Shown one piece after another: positions 25,275-32,190 of a stretch of DNA of 55,942 nt; position 1 is the stretch's first letter; the number at the start of each line of letters is the position of its first letter. The stretch lies in contig JACVGT010000038.1 of NCBI GenBank assembly GCA_018992685.1, positions 1 through 55,942 of the forward strand, read 5' to 3'. The position numbers were made by a program, and so were the translations under genes. Source of the DNA: Theionarchaea archaeon. Its GTDB lineage: Archaea > Methanobacteriota_B > Thermococci > Methanofastidiosales > SZ-28-30. The notes under the pieces are model-generated. The model had not been told where the DNA came from. It did no database searches and saw nothing but the letters and a program-made list of their open reading frames with translations.

Positions 25275-25649
25275 TTACAGACTCCGGGACACTTCTGCTG
25301 CCGCTGTTTTCATGTCCAGAAACACCATTCCCAACTTGGCATCTTTTTTAACCAAGGCAGTCAACACTGCATTTTCGCCAGAAGCAAGGAGGACTACTGA
25401 ACCATGTTCCCCTCCCACAAATACTTCTGAAAGCTCTCCTCTTTCCAGTTCTCTGGCTGTTTTCTTTCCAAGCAACAGCATGGCAGCAGACAGGGCAGCC
25501 ACCCGATCTTCTTCCATTTCAGGAGGCAACGCTGAAGCAAGCATGAACCCATCCACTGTTATAACAGCTGATGCTTCAATATCTGGCAGGCCAGCTTCCA
25601 GATTCTCCAGAAGAGTTGTCAATACTTCCACCTTGGATAGTTTCACCAT
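25275..25649 (-). CDS. Roadblock/LC7-domain protein (MglB-like)
   Basis: 124 residues with the typical Roadblock pattern: an N-terminal helix (LTTLLENLEAGLPDIEASA), ITVDGFMLASALPPEMEEDR, a long helix VAALSAAMLLLGKKTARELERG, then beta strands (EVFVGGEHGSVVLLASGENAVLTALV) and a closing helix. Roadblock proteins form dimers that regulate small GTPases such as MglA. No GTPase is in this window. It is last in a minus-strand run after the KaiC-like ATPase cluster, with a 98-base gap that may carry its own promoter. Confidence 0.88.
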   Translation of the reverse strand: MVKLSKVEVLTTLLENLEAGLPDIEASAVITVDGFMLASALPPEMEEDRVAALSAAMLLLGKKTARELERGELSEVFVGGEHGSVVLLASGENAVLTALVKKDAKLGMVFLDMKTAAAEVSRSL

Positions 25650-25747
25650 CTCATCAACCTCGCCTTCAGAATGCAGTTAGCCCATATAACGTTTCACCTT
25701 TCAACCTCATAGTGGTCTACTGATTGCAGTCTGTGATTCGTTATTTC

Positions 25748-26272
25748 TCACTCTTTTCTCAAGACGATGAAAGCTTCTCCAGGCAAAAATTCTTTGGAAA
25801 TCAGTTGATACTCATGCGGGACAGGTATCAACTTGAAAAAGCGGGTTTTTCCTTTATAGGCCCTCACTTCTATTGATTCTTCGAGTCTGTCGATTTCGAT
25901 GTTCTCTTCCGGCACATCAACAAGTGTCACCCTGATATACAGATTATCCCCTGCATAATTGACATCTGTTTCAGGTTCTTCTGTCTTGTTGAACTGCCGG
26001 GCTATGTGTTGTCTTTCTGGCTCCGGAGGCTCCAGCGGAAGGCTTTGAGAGAACTCCTCCAAATCGATGGGCGTGACCCTGAAAGCCTGTCGTGTCCCCT
26101 GAATTTCCAGAACCACAACAAAAGAGTCACCTTCTTGCTTTATCACAACCTTCCCCCCAAACATGCGAGCAATATTCATGAAGCTGTCTTCCAATCCCCC
26201 TGCAAAGTCTCCACAGTGGGGACAGAATCCCCAGACATTGTCTATTTCATGTCCGCAATTCCTACATTTCAT
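25748..26272 (-). CDS. Zinc-ribbon protein with Hsp20/CS-like domain
   Basis: 174 residues. The N-terminus is a zinc ribbon (Cys3, Cys6, Cys17, Cys20: CRNCGHEIDNVWGFCPHCG). After a linker, residues about 100-174 show an alpha-crystallin/CS-like beta sandwich: DNLYIRVTLVDVPEENIEI, then SIEVRAYKGKTRFFKLIPVP and FLPGEAFIVLRKE. The Hsp20 match is by pattern (VDVPEENIEI resembles the conserved small heat-shock strand) and is moderate. Its start overlaps the end of the DUF1893 gene as ATGA, so the two are co-translated. A client-binding or adaptor role is possible. Confidence 0.75.
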   Translation of the reverse strand: MKCRNCGHEIDNVWGFCPHCGDFAGGLEDSFMNIARMFGGKVVIKQEGDSFVVVLEIQGTRQAFRVTPIDLEEFSQSLPLEPPEPERQHIARQFNKTEEPETDVNYAGDNLYIRVTLVDVPEENIEIDRLEESIEVRAYKGKTRFFKLIPVPHEYQLISKEFLPGEAFIVLRKE

Positions 26273-26694
26273 ACGATTCCCTCGAACTTTTTCTTGAGGA
26301 TGAGATATGCCTCTTCAGGTGATGTCGCAGCTCCAACAATGCCTTCGATGGGACACTGGTTATCACCTGTTCTATTCATGATCATGGGCACTACCGTGTC
26401 TGCGTCCCATGATATTTGATTCTCATCCAGCACTGAGACAGCTGGCTCACTAATGACAGGAGTGTACACAGCAGTAATCCCCCTGTATGCACACAGAGAT
26501 GCCACAGCCTTTCCTACAATTCTATCCGCCAGACTTGCGCCGTCCACGTTGTTCCTGACGACAGCGGAGAAGAAGGGGGCTACTCCCTTTTCTTTTGATT
26601 GAGCCAGTACTTTTCTACTTTTCACCATAACAAAAGCCATATTGTTCTCTTCGAATTCCTTCCTGGCATAGTCCAGGTCTCCGCGAGTATTCAT
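26269..26694 (-). CDS. DUF1893-family protein
   Basis: 141 residues. Family signatures are SKEKGVAPFF, GASLADRIVGKAVASLCAY, YTPVISEPAVSVLDE and MIMNRTGDNQCPIE near the end. The family is widespread in archaea and some bacteria, has a cytidine-deaminase-like appearance in fold predictions, and has no settled function that I know of. It sits four bases after the preceding gene and overlaps the zinc-ribbon gene by four bases, so it is a central member of the operon. Confidence 0.85.
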   Translation of the reverse strand: MNTRGDLDYARKEFEENNMAFVMVKSRKVLAQSKEKGVAPFFSAVVRNNVDGASLADRIVGKAVASLCAYRGITAVYTPVISEPAVSVLDENQISWDADTVVPMIMNRTGDNQCPIEGIVGAATSPEEAYLILKKKFEGIV

Positions 26695-26698
26695 CTTT

Positions 26699-27058
26699 CT
26701 AGTCCTCCCATGAGAGTTGAAATCCTCTGGCCCATTCTATATCGTAGTCACTTAAAAAGACTCCCATGAGATCAAGGTTGGTCTTCAGCTCGTGCTCGAT
26801 TTTCAGTTTCAGCTTGCCTCTCCAGGGTTCACCAAAGGTAACAGGGACTGTAACCTGGGCCTTGAGCCAGCCTCCTCTGGATGTTCTGGCAGTGACATAT
26901 ATGATGAAGTGATCGTTCTTTCTGGGAATAGCCTCTTCTCCCCGGGAGTAGAACCATTTGAAGACAGTATATCCATCCTCAGCAGCCAGATCATCTGAAG
27001 TGAAGGGTTTTTTCAGAAGGAATCGGGGTCCTTGATGTGAGGGGGAACGTGGGCTCAA
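26699..27058 (-). CDS. Unknown conserved-looking protein in the KaiC operon
   Basis: 119 residues, no family recognised. It has a basic N-terminus, then an alternating beta pattern (HFIIYVTARTSRGGWLKAQV), a long amphipathic strand-helix (KLKLKIEHELKTNLDLMGVF) and an aromatic acidic end (LSDYDIEWARGFQLSWED). No signal peptide or membrane segment. It begins nine bases after the KaiC-like ATPase stop and ends four bases before DUF1893, so it belongs to that transcript. It may be a dedicated partner of the ATPase. Confidence 0.7.
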   Translation of the reverse strand: MSPRSPSHQGPRFLLKKPFTSDDLAAEDGYTVFKWFYSRGEEAIPRKNDHFIIYVTARTSRGGWLKAQVTVPVTFGEPWRGKLKLKIEHELKTNLDLMGVFLSDYDIEWARGFQLSWED

Positions 27059-27067
27059 TCTCTCACC

Positions 27068-27781
27068 TCATTTCTTGAAGAGAACTTCTGCCACATCAGC
27101 TCCGATTCCCACAATGCCTCCTTCAGTAATGCCGTATCTGATCCATCGACGCTCGTGGTCAGAGCCCCTCAGCTTCCGTATCTGCATCATCCTTTCAAAT
27201 TCTTTGGCCATATCTCCCTGCTGGACAGCCATGCGCAGAACTGCGTCTGCGATGAACTCTTCGATAGGGAAAAAGGGAATTCCAGTCATTTCGTTTGCCT
27301 CAGATATCAGGATTGAAGTGGAGGACATGGAGGAAATAACACCAGCCATACGCAAGATTGCAATCCTGCTTTCATACGCATCTCTCACTGCAAAAGAAAT
27401 GATAGTAATCGGATCAACAACAATTCGTTCAGGGAGAATTCGATCCATGAGGAGTCCAATCTCGTGGAGAACTGACCTGACGTCAATATTGTGGCGCATC
27501 ATGATGGGACCCAGATCCATGAAGCTGACCATACCATCTTCCACAAGGGAATTGTCATAAAAATCGAGCTTCTCACAGAATGTCATGGTTTTCGATACAG
27601 GTTCAGAAAGGGTGATGTACGCACCTTTCTCCCCGAATTTCCGGGCTCCATTGAAAAGGAATTGCAGCCCCAGAATCGTCTTACCCACCGCAGGTGGACC
27701 AGACACTACCACTGTGGAACCTCTGTAGAATCCTCCCCCTAGTTTGCTGTCCAGTTCTTCAATTCCAGTTTTTACTCGCAT
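27068..27781 (-). CDS. KaiC-like ATPase (single RecA domain)
   Basis: 237 residues. The start MRVKTGIEELDSKLGGGFYR is the standard KaiC opening, Walker A is GPPAVGKT at 28-35, Walker B is ERIVVDPITI, and ISEANEMTG plus the basic end are usual in archaeal KaiC-like proteins. Single-domain KaiC homologues act as ATP-driven switches in archaeal signalling, motility and stress. A TATA-like TTATATATATT at about 27800-27812 drives it. It heads an operon with an unknown protein, DUF1893 and a zinc-ribbon/Hsp20-like protein. Confidence 0.9.
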   Translation of the reverse strand: MRVKTGIEELDSKLGGGFYRGSTVVVSGPPAVGKTILGLQFLFNGARKFGEKGAYITLSEPVSKTMTFCEKLDFYDNSLVEDGMVSFMDLGPIMMRHNIDVRSVLHEIGLLMDRILPERIVVDPITIISFAVRDAYESRIAILRMAGVISSMSSTSILISEANEMTGIPFFPIEEFIADAVLRMAVQQGDMAKEFERMMQIRKLRGSDHERRWIRYGITEGGIVGIGADVAEVLFKK

Positions 27782-27929
27782 CTTCTCTTTTTTGGCTTTC
27801 CAATATATATAAGCCTTGTGGAGTCACCCAATAGGGGTACTTCAAGGCAGGAACAGCACTCCTAGCCAGTTGATTTCCTCATGAGTGACTGAAGAGTCAG
27901 TTGGAAACCAGGGATGTAAACGATGGTTC

Positions 27930-29027
27930 TTACAGCATGGAGTGTGCCGGGATGGAGAAATCTTCCTGTTCAATAATGTCAGCAATCCTTTCTGAAACGT
28001 GGTTGTCCCAGAAGAGAGGTATCTCAAATCGCCACTGGTTTTCCACAGCATCTCTCAGCCCATTTCTTACCTTCTCCCTGTTCAATCCACACAGTCTGTT
28101 TGCCCCTGCTCTTACTGTTTCAATTCGTTCCGTTGTTTCCCTCAAAGTGAGGCAGGGGACTTTCAACACCAGCGCTTCTTCCTGGACGCCTCCAGAATCA
28201 GTCAGTACACCTGCAGCAGACGACAGCAGACCGATGAAATCCAGATACCCAAGAGCTTTGATCATCACGACATGTTCTGCTATCACGTCTTCAAGACCAC
28301 AACTGGTGATAGCTTCTCGTGTCCTGGGATGAGCAGGGAACACGACCGGCAGCGGAGCTTCTGAAAGCATCTCAAGAATGAGCTTCAGGTTCTCCCGTTC
28401 CACGTTGTGTGGTCTGTGAATGGTGGCCACAAAGTATTCTCTCTTTTTCAATCCCAGATTACCCATGACCTGGGAGTCTTTTGCCTGCTCAATGTTACCT
28501 AGAAGTGCCTCAATCATGATATTTCCCACAAAGTGAATAGATTCTCGCCTCATTCCTTCATTCATCAAGTTTAACACTGCATTCTCAGTGGGTGCAAACA
28601 AGAGCTGTGATATACGGTCCACCAGCACACGGTTAATCTCTTCAGGCATGTGCATATCGAAACTCCTGTATCCTGCCTCCACGTGGGCCACCGGTATTCC
28701 CAGCTTCACCGAAGCAATGGCAGCAGCCAGTGTGGAATTCACGTCACCCACAACGAGTGTGAGATCAGGGCTCTCCTCCAGAAGCTCTTTCTCCAGCTCA
28801 GCCATCATCCTTCCTGTCTGAACACCATGGGTCCCTGAGCCCACTCCCAGATGCTTGTCTGGGCTGGGCAGAGCCAGATCTTTGAAGAACACACTGGACA
28901 TATTGTAGTCGTAGTGCTGGCCAGTGTGAACCAGTACGTGGGTAGCCCCCCTCTTTTCAAACTGCTGGGCCAAAGGCGCCATCTTCACAAAGTTGGGTCG
29001 CGCCCCAACGACGCTCAAGATTTTCAT
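27930..29027 (-). CDS. wecB: UDP-N-acetylglucosamine 2-epimerase (non-hydrolysing)
   Basis: 365 residues; makes UDP-ManNAc from UDP-GlcNAc. Signature stretches are VVGARPNFVKMAP at the start, HTGQHYDYNMS, VVGDVNSTLAA, HVEAGYRSFDMHMPEEINR, TIHRPHNVE and TDSGGVQEEA. All expected catalytic acids and histidines are present. Its start overlaps the end of wecC by four bases (ATGA), so UDP-ManNAc goes directly to the next enzyme. The product, UDP-ManNAcA, feeds surface glycans such as N-glycans on the S-layer. Confidence 0.95.
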   Translation of the reverse strand: MKILSVVGARPNFVKMAPLAQQFEKRGATHVLVHTGQHYDYNMSSVFFKDLALPSPDKHLGVGSGTHGVQTGRMMAELEKELLEESPDLTLVVGDVNSTLAAAIASVKLGIPVAHVEAGYRSFDMHMPEEINRVLVDRISQLLFAPTENAVLNLMNEGMRRESIHFVGNIMIEALLGNIEQAKDSQVMGNLGLKKREYFVATIHRPHNVERENLKLILEMLSEAPLPVVFPAHPRTREAITSCGLEDVIAEHVVMIKALGYLDFIGLLSSAAGVLTDSGGVQEEALVLKVPCLTLRETTERIETVRAGANRLCGLNREKVRNGLRDAVENQWRFEIPLFWDNHVSERIADIIEQEDFSIPAHSML

Positions 29028-30307
29028 GTGTTCACCTTCCCAATTCCATAATAATGGAATCCCTCTGGGTTATCAAAAACGTTCTTTCCGTCCACCATGA
29101 TGGGTGTTCTCATAACCCTCTTCAAGTGATCGAGGTCTATCTCCTTGAACACGGTATGATCCACGGTAAACACCACACAATCAGCATCCCTTGCTGCATC
29201 CTCCAGGGATAACCCTTTCATCACGCCATACCTGGTACGGATTTCCTTAACAAAAGGATCATGAAATACCACCTCAATCCTGTACTCCTCCAGTAACTCA
29301 ATCAACCTGAGGGCGGGGGATTCCCGTACATCAGAAATATTCTTTTTGTATGCTACCCCAAATACAGCTACCTTCGCCTCTTCCACCCTTCTTCTCCCTT
29401 TCAGGGCATTTAAAATCATGTAGAACGCGTGCATGGACATGTAATCGTTGATTTCTCCACTCAGTTCAATGAATTTAGCGAAATGTCCCACCTTCTTGGC
29501 TTTCCAGGACAGATAGTACGGATCAACTGGTATGCAATGGCCACCCACCCCAATTCCCGGATAGTGAGGCATGAAAGAACTGGGCTTCTTTGAAGAAGCA
29601 GCTTCAATGACTTCCCACACGTTGATCCCCAAAGATTCAAAGATGATGGATATTTCATTGATTAAGGCAATGTTGGCTGCCCTGAACACATTTTCCAGAA
29701 TCTTTGAAGCTTCTGCTGTCTTCAGATTTCTCACTGGGACAATCTCCTTAATGACTGTTGAGTAGAGGTTCACTGTCCTCTTCAGATCGTTCTCAGTCAG
29801 GGCACCTATGACTTTTGGCGTATTCTCCAGTCTGTAGTCTGGGTTTCCAGGATCAATGCGCTCAGGACTGAAGGCGACTCCAAAGTCCACACCTGCTTTC
29901 AGTCCCGATTTTTCCAGTATAGGGATCATGACTTCTTCTGAAGTCCCAGGATACGTCGTACTCTCCAGAACGACGATTTGTTCTTTTCTGAGGTGGGCAC
30001 AGACTGTTTCACACGCGGATTCGACATAGGATAGATCAGGGCATTTCTTCTCATCAATAGGCGTTGGAACACAGATTACAATGAATTCTGATTTTCCGAT
30101 GCATGCTGGATCGTCAGTGGGAAAGAAGGTTTTTCCCAACACTTCTTTCAACTCCTCATCTGATATGTCTTCCACGTAAGAGGTCCCTTCAGTGAGCAGG
30201 GAAATTCGTTCTTTGCTGACATCAAAGCCGTATACCGTATGGTGCTCAGCAAATGCGATGCAAAAAGGAAGTCCCACGTATCCCAGTCCTATGACGCACA
30301 CATTCAT
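29024..30307 (-). CDS. wecC: UDP-N-acetyl-D-mannosamine dehydrogenase
   Basis: 427 residues; NAD-dependent four-electron oxidation of UDP-ManNAc to UDP-ManNAcA. The Rossmann motif is CVIGLGYVGLPF at the N-terminus, CVPTPIDEKKCPDLS and ESTTYPGTSEE mark the UDP-sugar dehydrogenase family, and the catalytic Cys lies in GIGVGGHCIPVDPYYL. The C-terminal domain has VFGVAYKKNISDVRESPA. It is first in a two-gene operon with wecB. Confidence 0.95.
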   Translation of the reverse strand: MNVCVIGLGYVGLPFCIAFAEHHTVYGFDVSKERISLLTEGTSYVEDISDEELKEVLGKTFFPTDDPACIGKSEFIVICVPTPIDEKKCPDLSYVESACETVCAHLRKEQIVVLESTTYPGTSEEVMIPILEKSGLKAGVDFGVAFSPERIDPGNPDYRLENTPKVIGALTENDLKRTVNLYSTVIKEIVPVRNLKTAEASKILENVFRAANIALINEISIIFESLGINVWEVIEAASSKKPSSFMPHYPGIGVGGHCIPVDPYYLSWKAKKVGHFAKFIELSGEINDYMSMHAFYMILNALKGRRRVEEAKVAVFGVAYKKNISDVRESPALRLIELLEEYRIEVVFHDPFVKEIRTRYGVMKGLSLEDAARDADCVVFTVDHTVFKEIDLDHLKRVMRTPIMVDGKNVFDNPEGFHYYGIGKVNT

Positions 30308-30631
30308 GACACTATTCTGCAGGATTATCCTTTTTAATGTTGCTGTTAAACGATTATCTAACCGTTCAGAAAACAGGCCACTTGGTTAAAAAAAGAGAAA
30401 TAATCCATGGCAATACTTCAAAATCTTTTCTTTTGATTCGCGCCGTTGTAATATTCCCCGAAGGTTTCTTTCCTTGAACAATATCGGATTCAAAGGTTCT
30501 TGAGAGGGATGAAGAAAGAACGTGGATGAACCATACACTTGTTGGAGATATTGGGTAGGATCAGTGAGAATCCGTTTCTCAATCGTTATAGTGGTAAGTG
30601 AATAGAAAAGCCTTAAAAAGGTGAACGTTGT
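30308..30631. other. Intergenic region between wecC and a membrane protein gene
   Basis: Divergent promoter region. On the plus side a TATA-like CTTAAAAAGG at about 30609-30619 lies close to the ATG at 30632. The wecC side is A/T-rich near 30330-30345. No ORF with start signals was found in between. Confidence 0.5.
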
Positions 30632-30949
30632 ATGAAATCCGGTGGTATTGTGCAAGAAATAAAGAAAGTAGATATTCTGTCATTTGCCAAGATAGAAGGT
30701 GCCATGGGTGCAGTGATCGGATTCATCGCTGGACTGATAATGGCAGTTGTAGGATTGGCTGCTTTTGGGTTTGCAGATATGGCAGGAGCAGTCATGCCCA
30801 GGGGAGCCAGCGCCTTCTTTGGTGTAGCAGCCATCATAGTTTTGCCAATTGTATATGCCATTCTGGGCTTCATAGGCGGGCTCATCATGGCATTCATCTA
30901 CAACGTGGTGGCAGGATGGATTGGTGGAATCAAGGTTGAATTGGTTTGA
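30632..30949 (+). CDS. Small three-helix membrane protein (DUF3566-like)
   Basis: 105 residues. A short cytoplasmic start (VQEIKKVDILSFAKIEGAMG) resembles the conserved VDxxSxAKI motif of archaeal DUF3566-like proteins. Three Gly/Ala-rich helices follow: AVIGFIAGLIMAVVGLAAF, FFGVAAIIVLPIVYAILGF and IGGLIMAFIYNVVAGWIGG. Function is not known. The gene stands alone with its own promoter and a T-rich terminator. Confidence 0.8.
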   Translation: MKSGGIVQEIKKVDILSFAKIEGAMGAVIGFIAGLIMAVVGLAAFGFADMAGAVMPRGASAFFGVAAIIVLPIVYAILGFIGGLIMAFIYNVVAGWIGGIKVELV

Positions 30950-30980
30950 TTCTTTCTTTTTTCTTTTTTCTTTCCTTCAA
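30950..30980 (+). terminator. T-rich terminator after the small membrane protein
   Basis: TTCTTTCTTTTTTC and further T-runs directly follow the stop codon, the common archaeal terminator form. The remaining DNA to 31254 contains nothing I can assign. Confidence 0.6.
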
Positions 30981-31254
30981 TGAATGACGTTTTCTCCACA
31001 ATAGGAGTTCACTACTAGAATGACGTCATAAGCTTGAGGATATCTTGGAGTCCATGGGAAAGCCCTCCTCAAATTGCATTGATTCTGATAAATGAATAAG
31101 AGAATGGGTCTACACCCCATGAATAATGAATCACAGGTTCAGAATTCATTATAGTCAGAGGCAAGATTTACCCAACAAAAGAAGAGCCTGAAAGAATAAG
31201 AAAGACAACTCAAAATGAAAAATGAGTATCACGACTCTATTGCTGCATGTGTGT

Positions 31255-31737
31255 CTAGATCCCCTTCAGATTCTTGATATTCTTGGCAAACTGTTCCACA
31301 CCTGCTGAATAACTGTCATTTTTCACTTCTTTTCCACTGAAACTCAACAGACACACAGGTTTCTTTCCACAGAGAGCCTCCATTTCGTTGAATTCATCCT
31401 GGACATTCTCTCCTCCGTGCACGGAGAAGAAAGCCACCTTGTTGAGATCGTCCCTGTACTGATGAACAAAAGTTCTCACCGGAACTGATGCTGTACCTGC
31501 CCACACGGGGGTCCCAATGACCACAAGGTCGTATCCTGAAACATCTCTCTTGAGAGGTTCGATCTTCGTAAACACTTTCTTCTTGTTCTGATAGCCAGAG
31601 CGCAGCCATCCTATGGGTCCAGATCGTCTGACTGTATCGATGATTTCCTCTCTATCACAGGTAAGCATGTCCGCAATGGTTTCTCCCACTCTTCTTGTGT
31701 GTCCTGATCTTGAATAGTAGACAACGAGTATTTTCAT
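31255..31737 (-). CDS. Flavodoxin family protein
   Basis: About 160 residues from the ATG at 31737 (MKILVVYYSRSGHTRRVGE). The FMN phosphate loop YYSRSGHT is at 7-14, and YDLVVIGTPVWAGTASVPVR forms the second FMN loop. FFSVHGGENVQDEFNEM and the C-terminal helix complete the flavodoxin fold. It could carry electrons or act as an NAD(P)H quinone or multimeric flavodoxin. The frame is open to 31767, but that ATG lies inside a TATATATAT box at about 31766-31776, so the inner start is used. Confidence 0.9.
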   Translation of the reverse strand: MKILVVYYSRSGHTRRVGETIADMLTCDREEIIDTVRRSGPIGWLRSGYQNKKKVFTKIEPLKRDVSGYDLVVIGTPVWAGTASVPVRTFVHQYRDDLNKVAFFSVHGGENVQDEFNEMEALCGKKPVCLLSFSGKEVKNDSYSAGVEQFAKNIKNLKGI

Positions 31738-31955
31738 AGTATCACATTCTAGGCTTTTCTCAATCATATATATACTATCCCTTTCTAGGACAACCCTGAT
31801 TTGATGAAATCTGAACAGAAACCGTCAAACTATTTCATGCGCCCGGAAGGTTTGAAGAAGTTCTTCCCCAAGTTCTTCCTCAACGATGGAAGAAGATCGG
31901 GGATATCAAACTTAATAATATTCTTTTCTGCCGGAGATTCCAAACAACTCTCTTT

Positions 31956-31976
31956 TTCGATTTACGGTGGATAATT
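31956..31976 (-). repeat. Dispersed 21-bp intergenic element, copy B
   Basis: Exact inverted copy of the element at 7129-7149 (starts AATTATCCACCG, ends AAATCGAA when read on the minus strand). It lies about 115 bases before the leuS TATA box. Confidence 0.75.
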
Positions 31977-32118
31977 AAACCCTGACATTGAAGACAGAAA
32001 AACCTACTTGGGTTCTGTGAAGTAATTGTCTATTCTTACGGGAATCTCCAGTTCATTCGCACGTCAGTCCACCAAGGAAACGAAACCTTTATATTGCCAC
32101 AGAGATTACACAGTGGTA

Positions 32119-32151
32119 ATGACTGACACAAGTGGTTGCTTTTTACACTAG
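32119..32151 (+). promoter_or_regulatory. Possible 10-codon leader peptide before leuS
   Basis: ATG at 32119 begins MTDTSGCFLH and stops at TAG 32149-32151. It lies about 25-30 bases after the CTTTATATTG box, so it may be the first codon of a leaderless message, with leuS itself starting from a GGTGAT 40 bases further on. It contains one Leu codon (TTA). Function is conjecture. Confidence 0.3.
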
Positions 32152-32190
32152 AAAACCCTGTTTCTGTAGTGCCAACTTTAAGGTGATATC

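Larger units (their letters stand above)
31738..32190. other. 453-bp gap with two promoters and a repeat element
   Basis: Holds the flavodoxin promoter (TATATATAT at about 31766) and the leuS promoter (CTTTATATTG at about 32088-32097). It also holds the 21-bp dispersed element (31956-31976). A 57-codon frame starts at the ATG 31804 and ends SFSIYGG at 31977, but it lacks start signals and passes through the repeat, so I do not call it. Confidence 0.45.

Noticed and set aside
31804..31977. 57-codon plus-strand frame upstream of leuS
   Set aside because: No promoter or binding site, and it runs through the dispersed 21-bp element.
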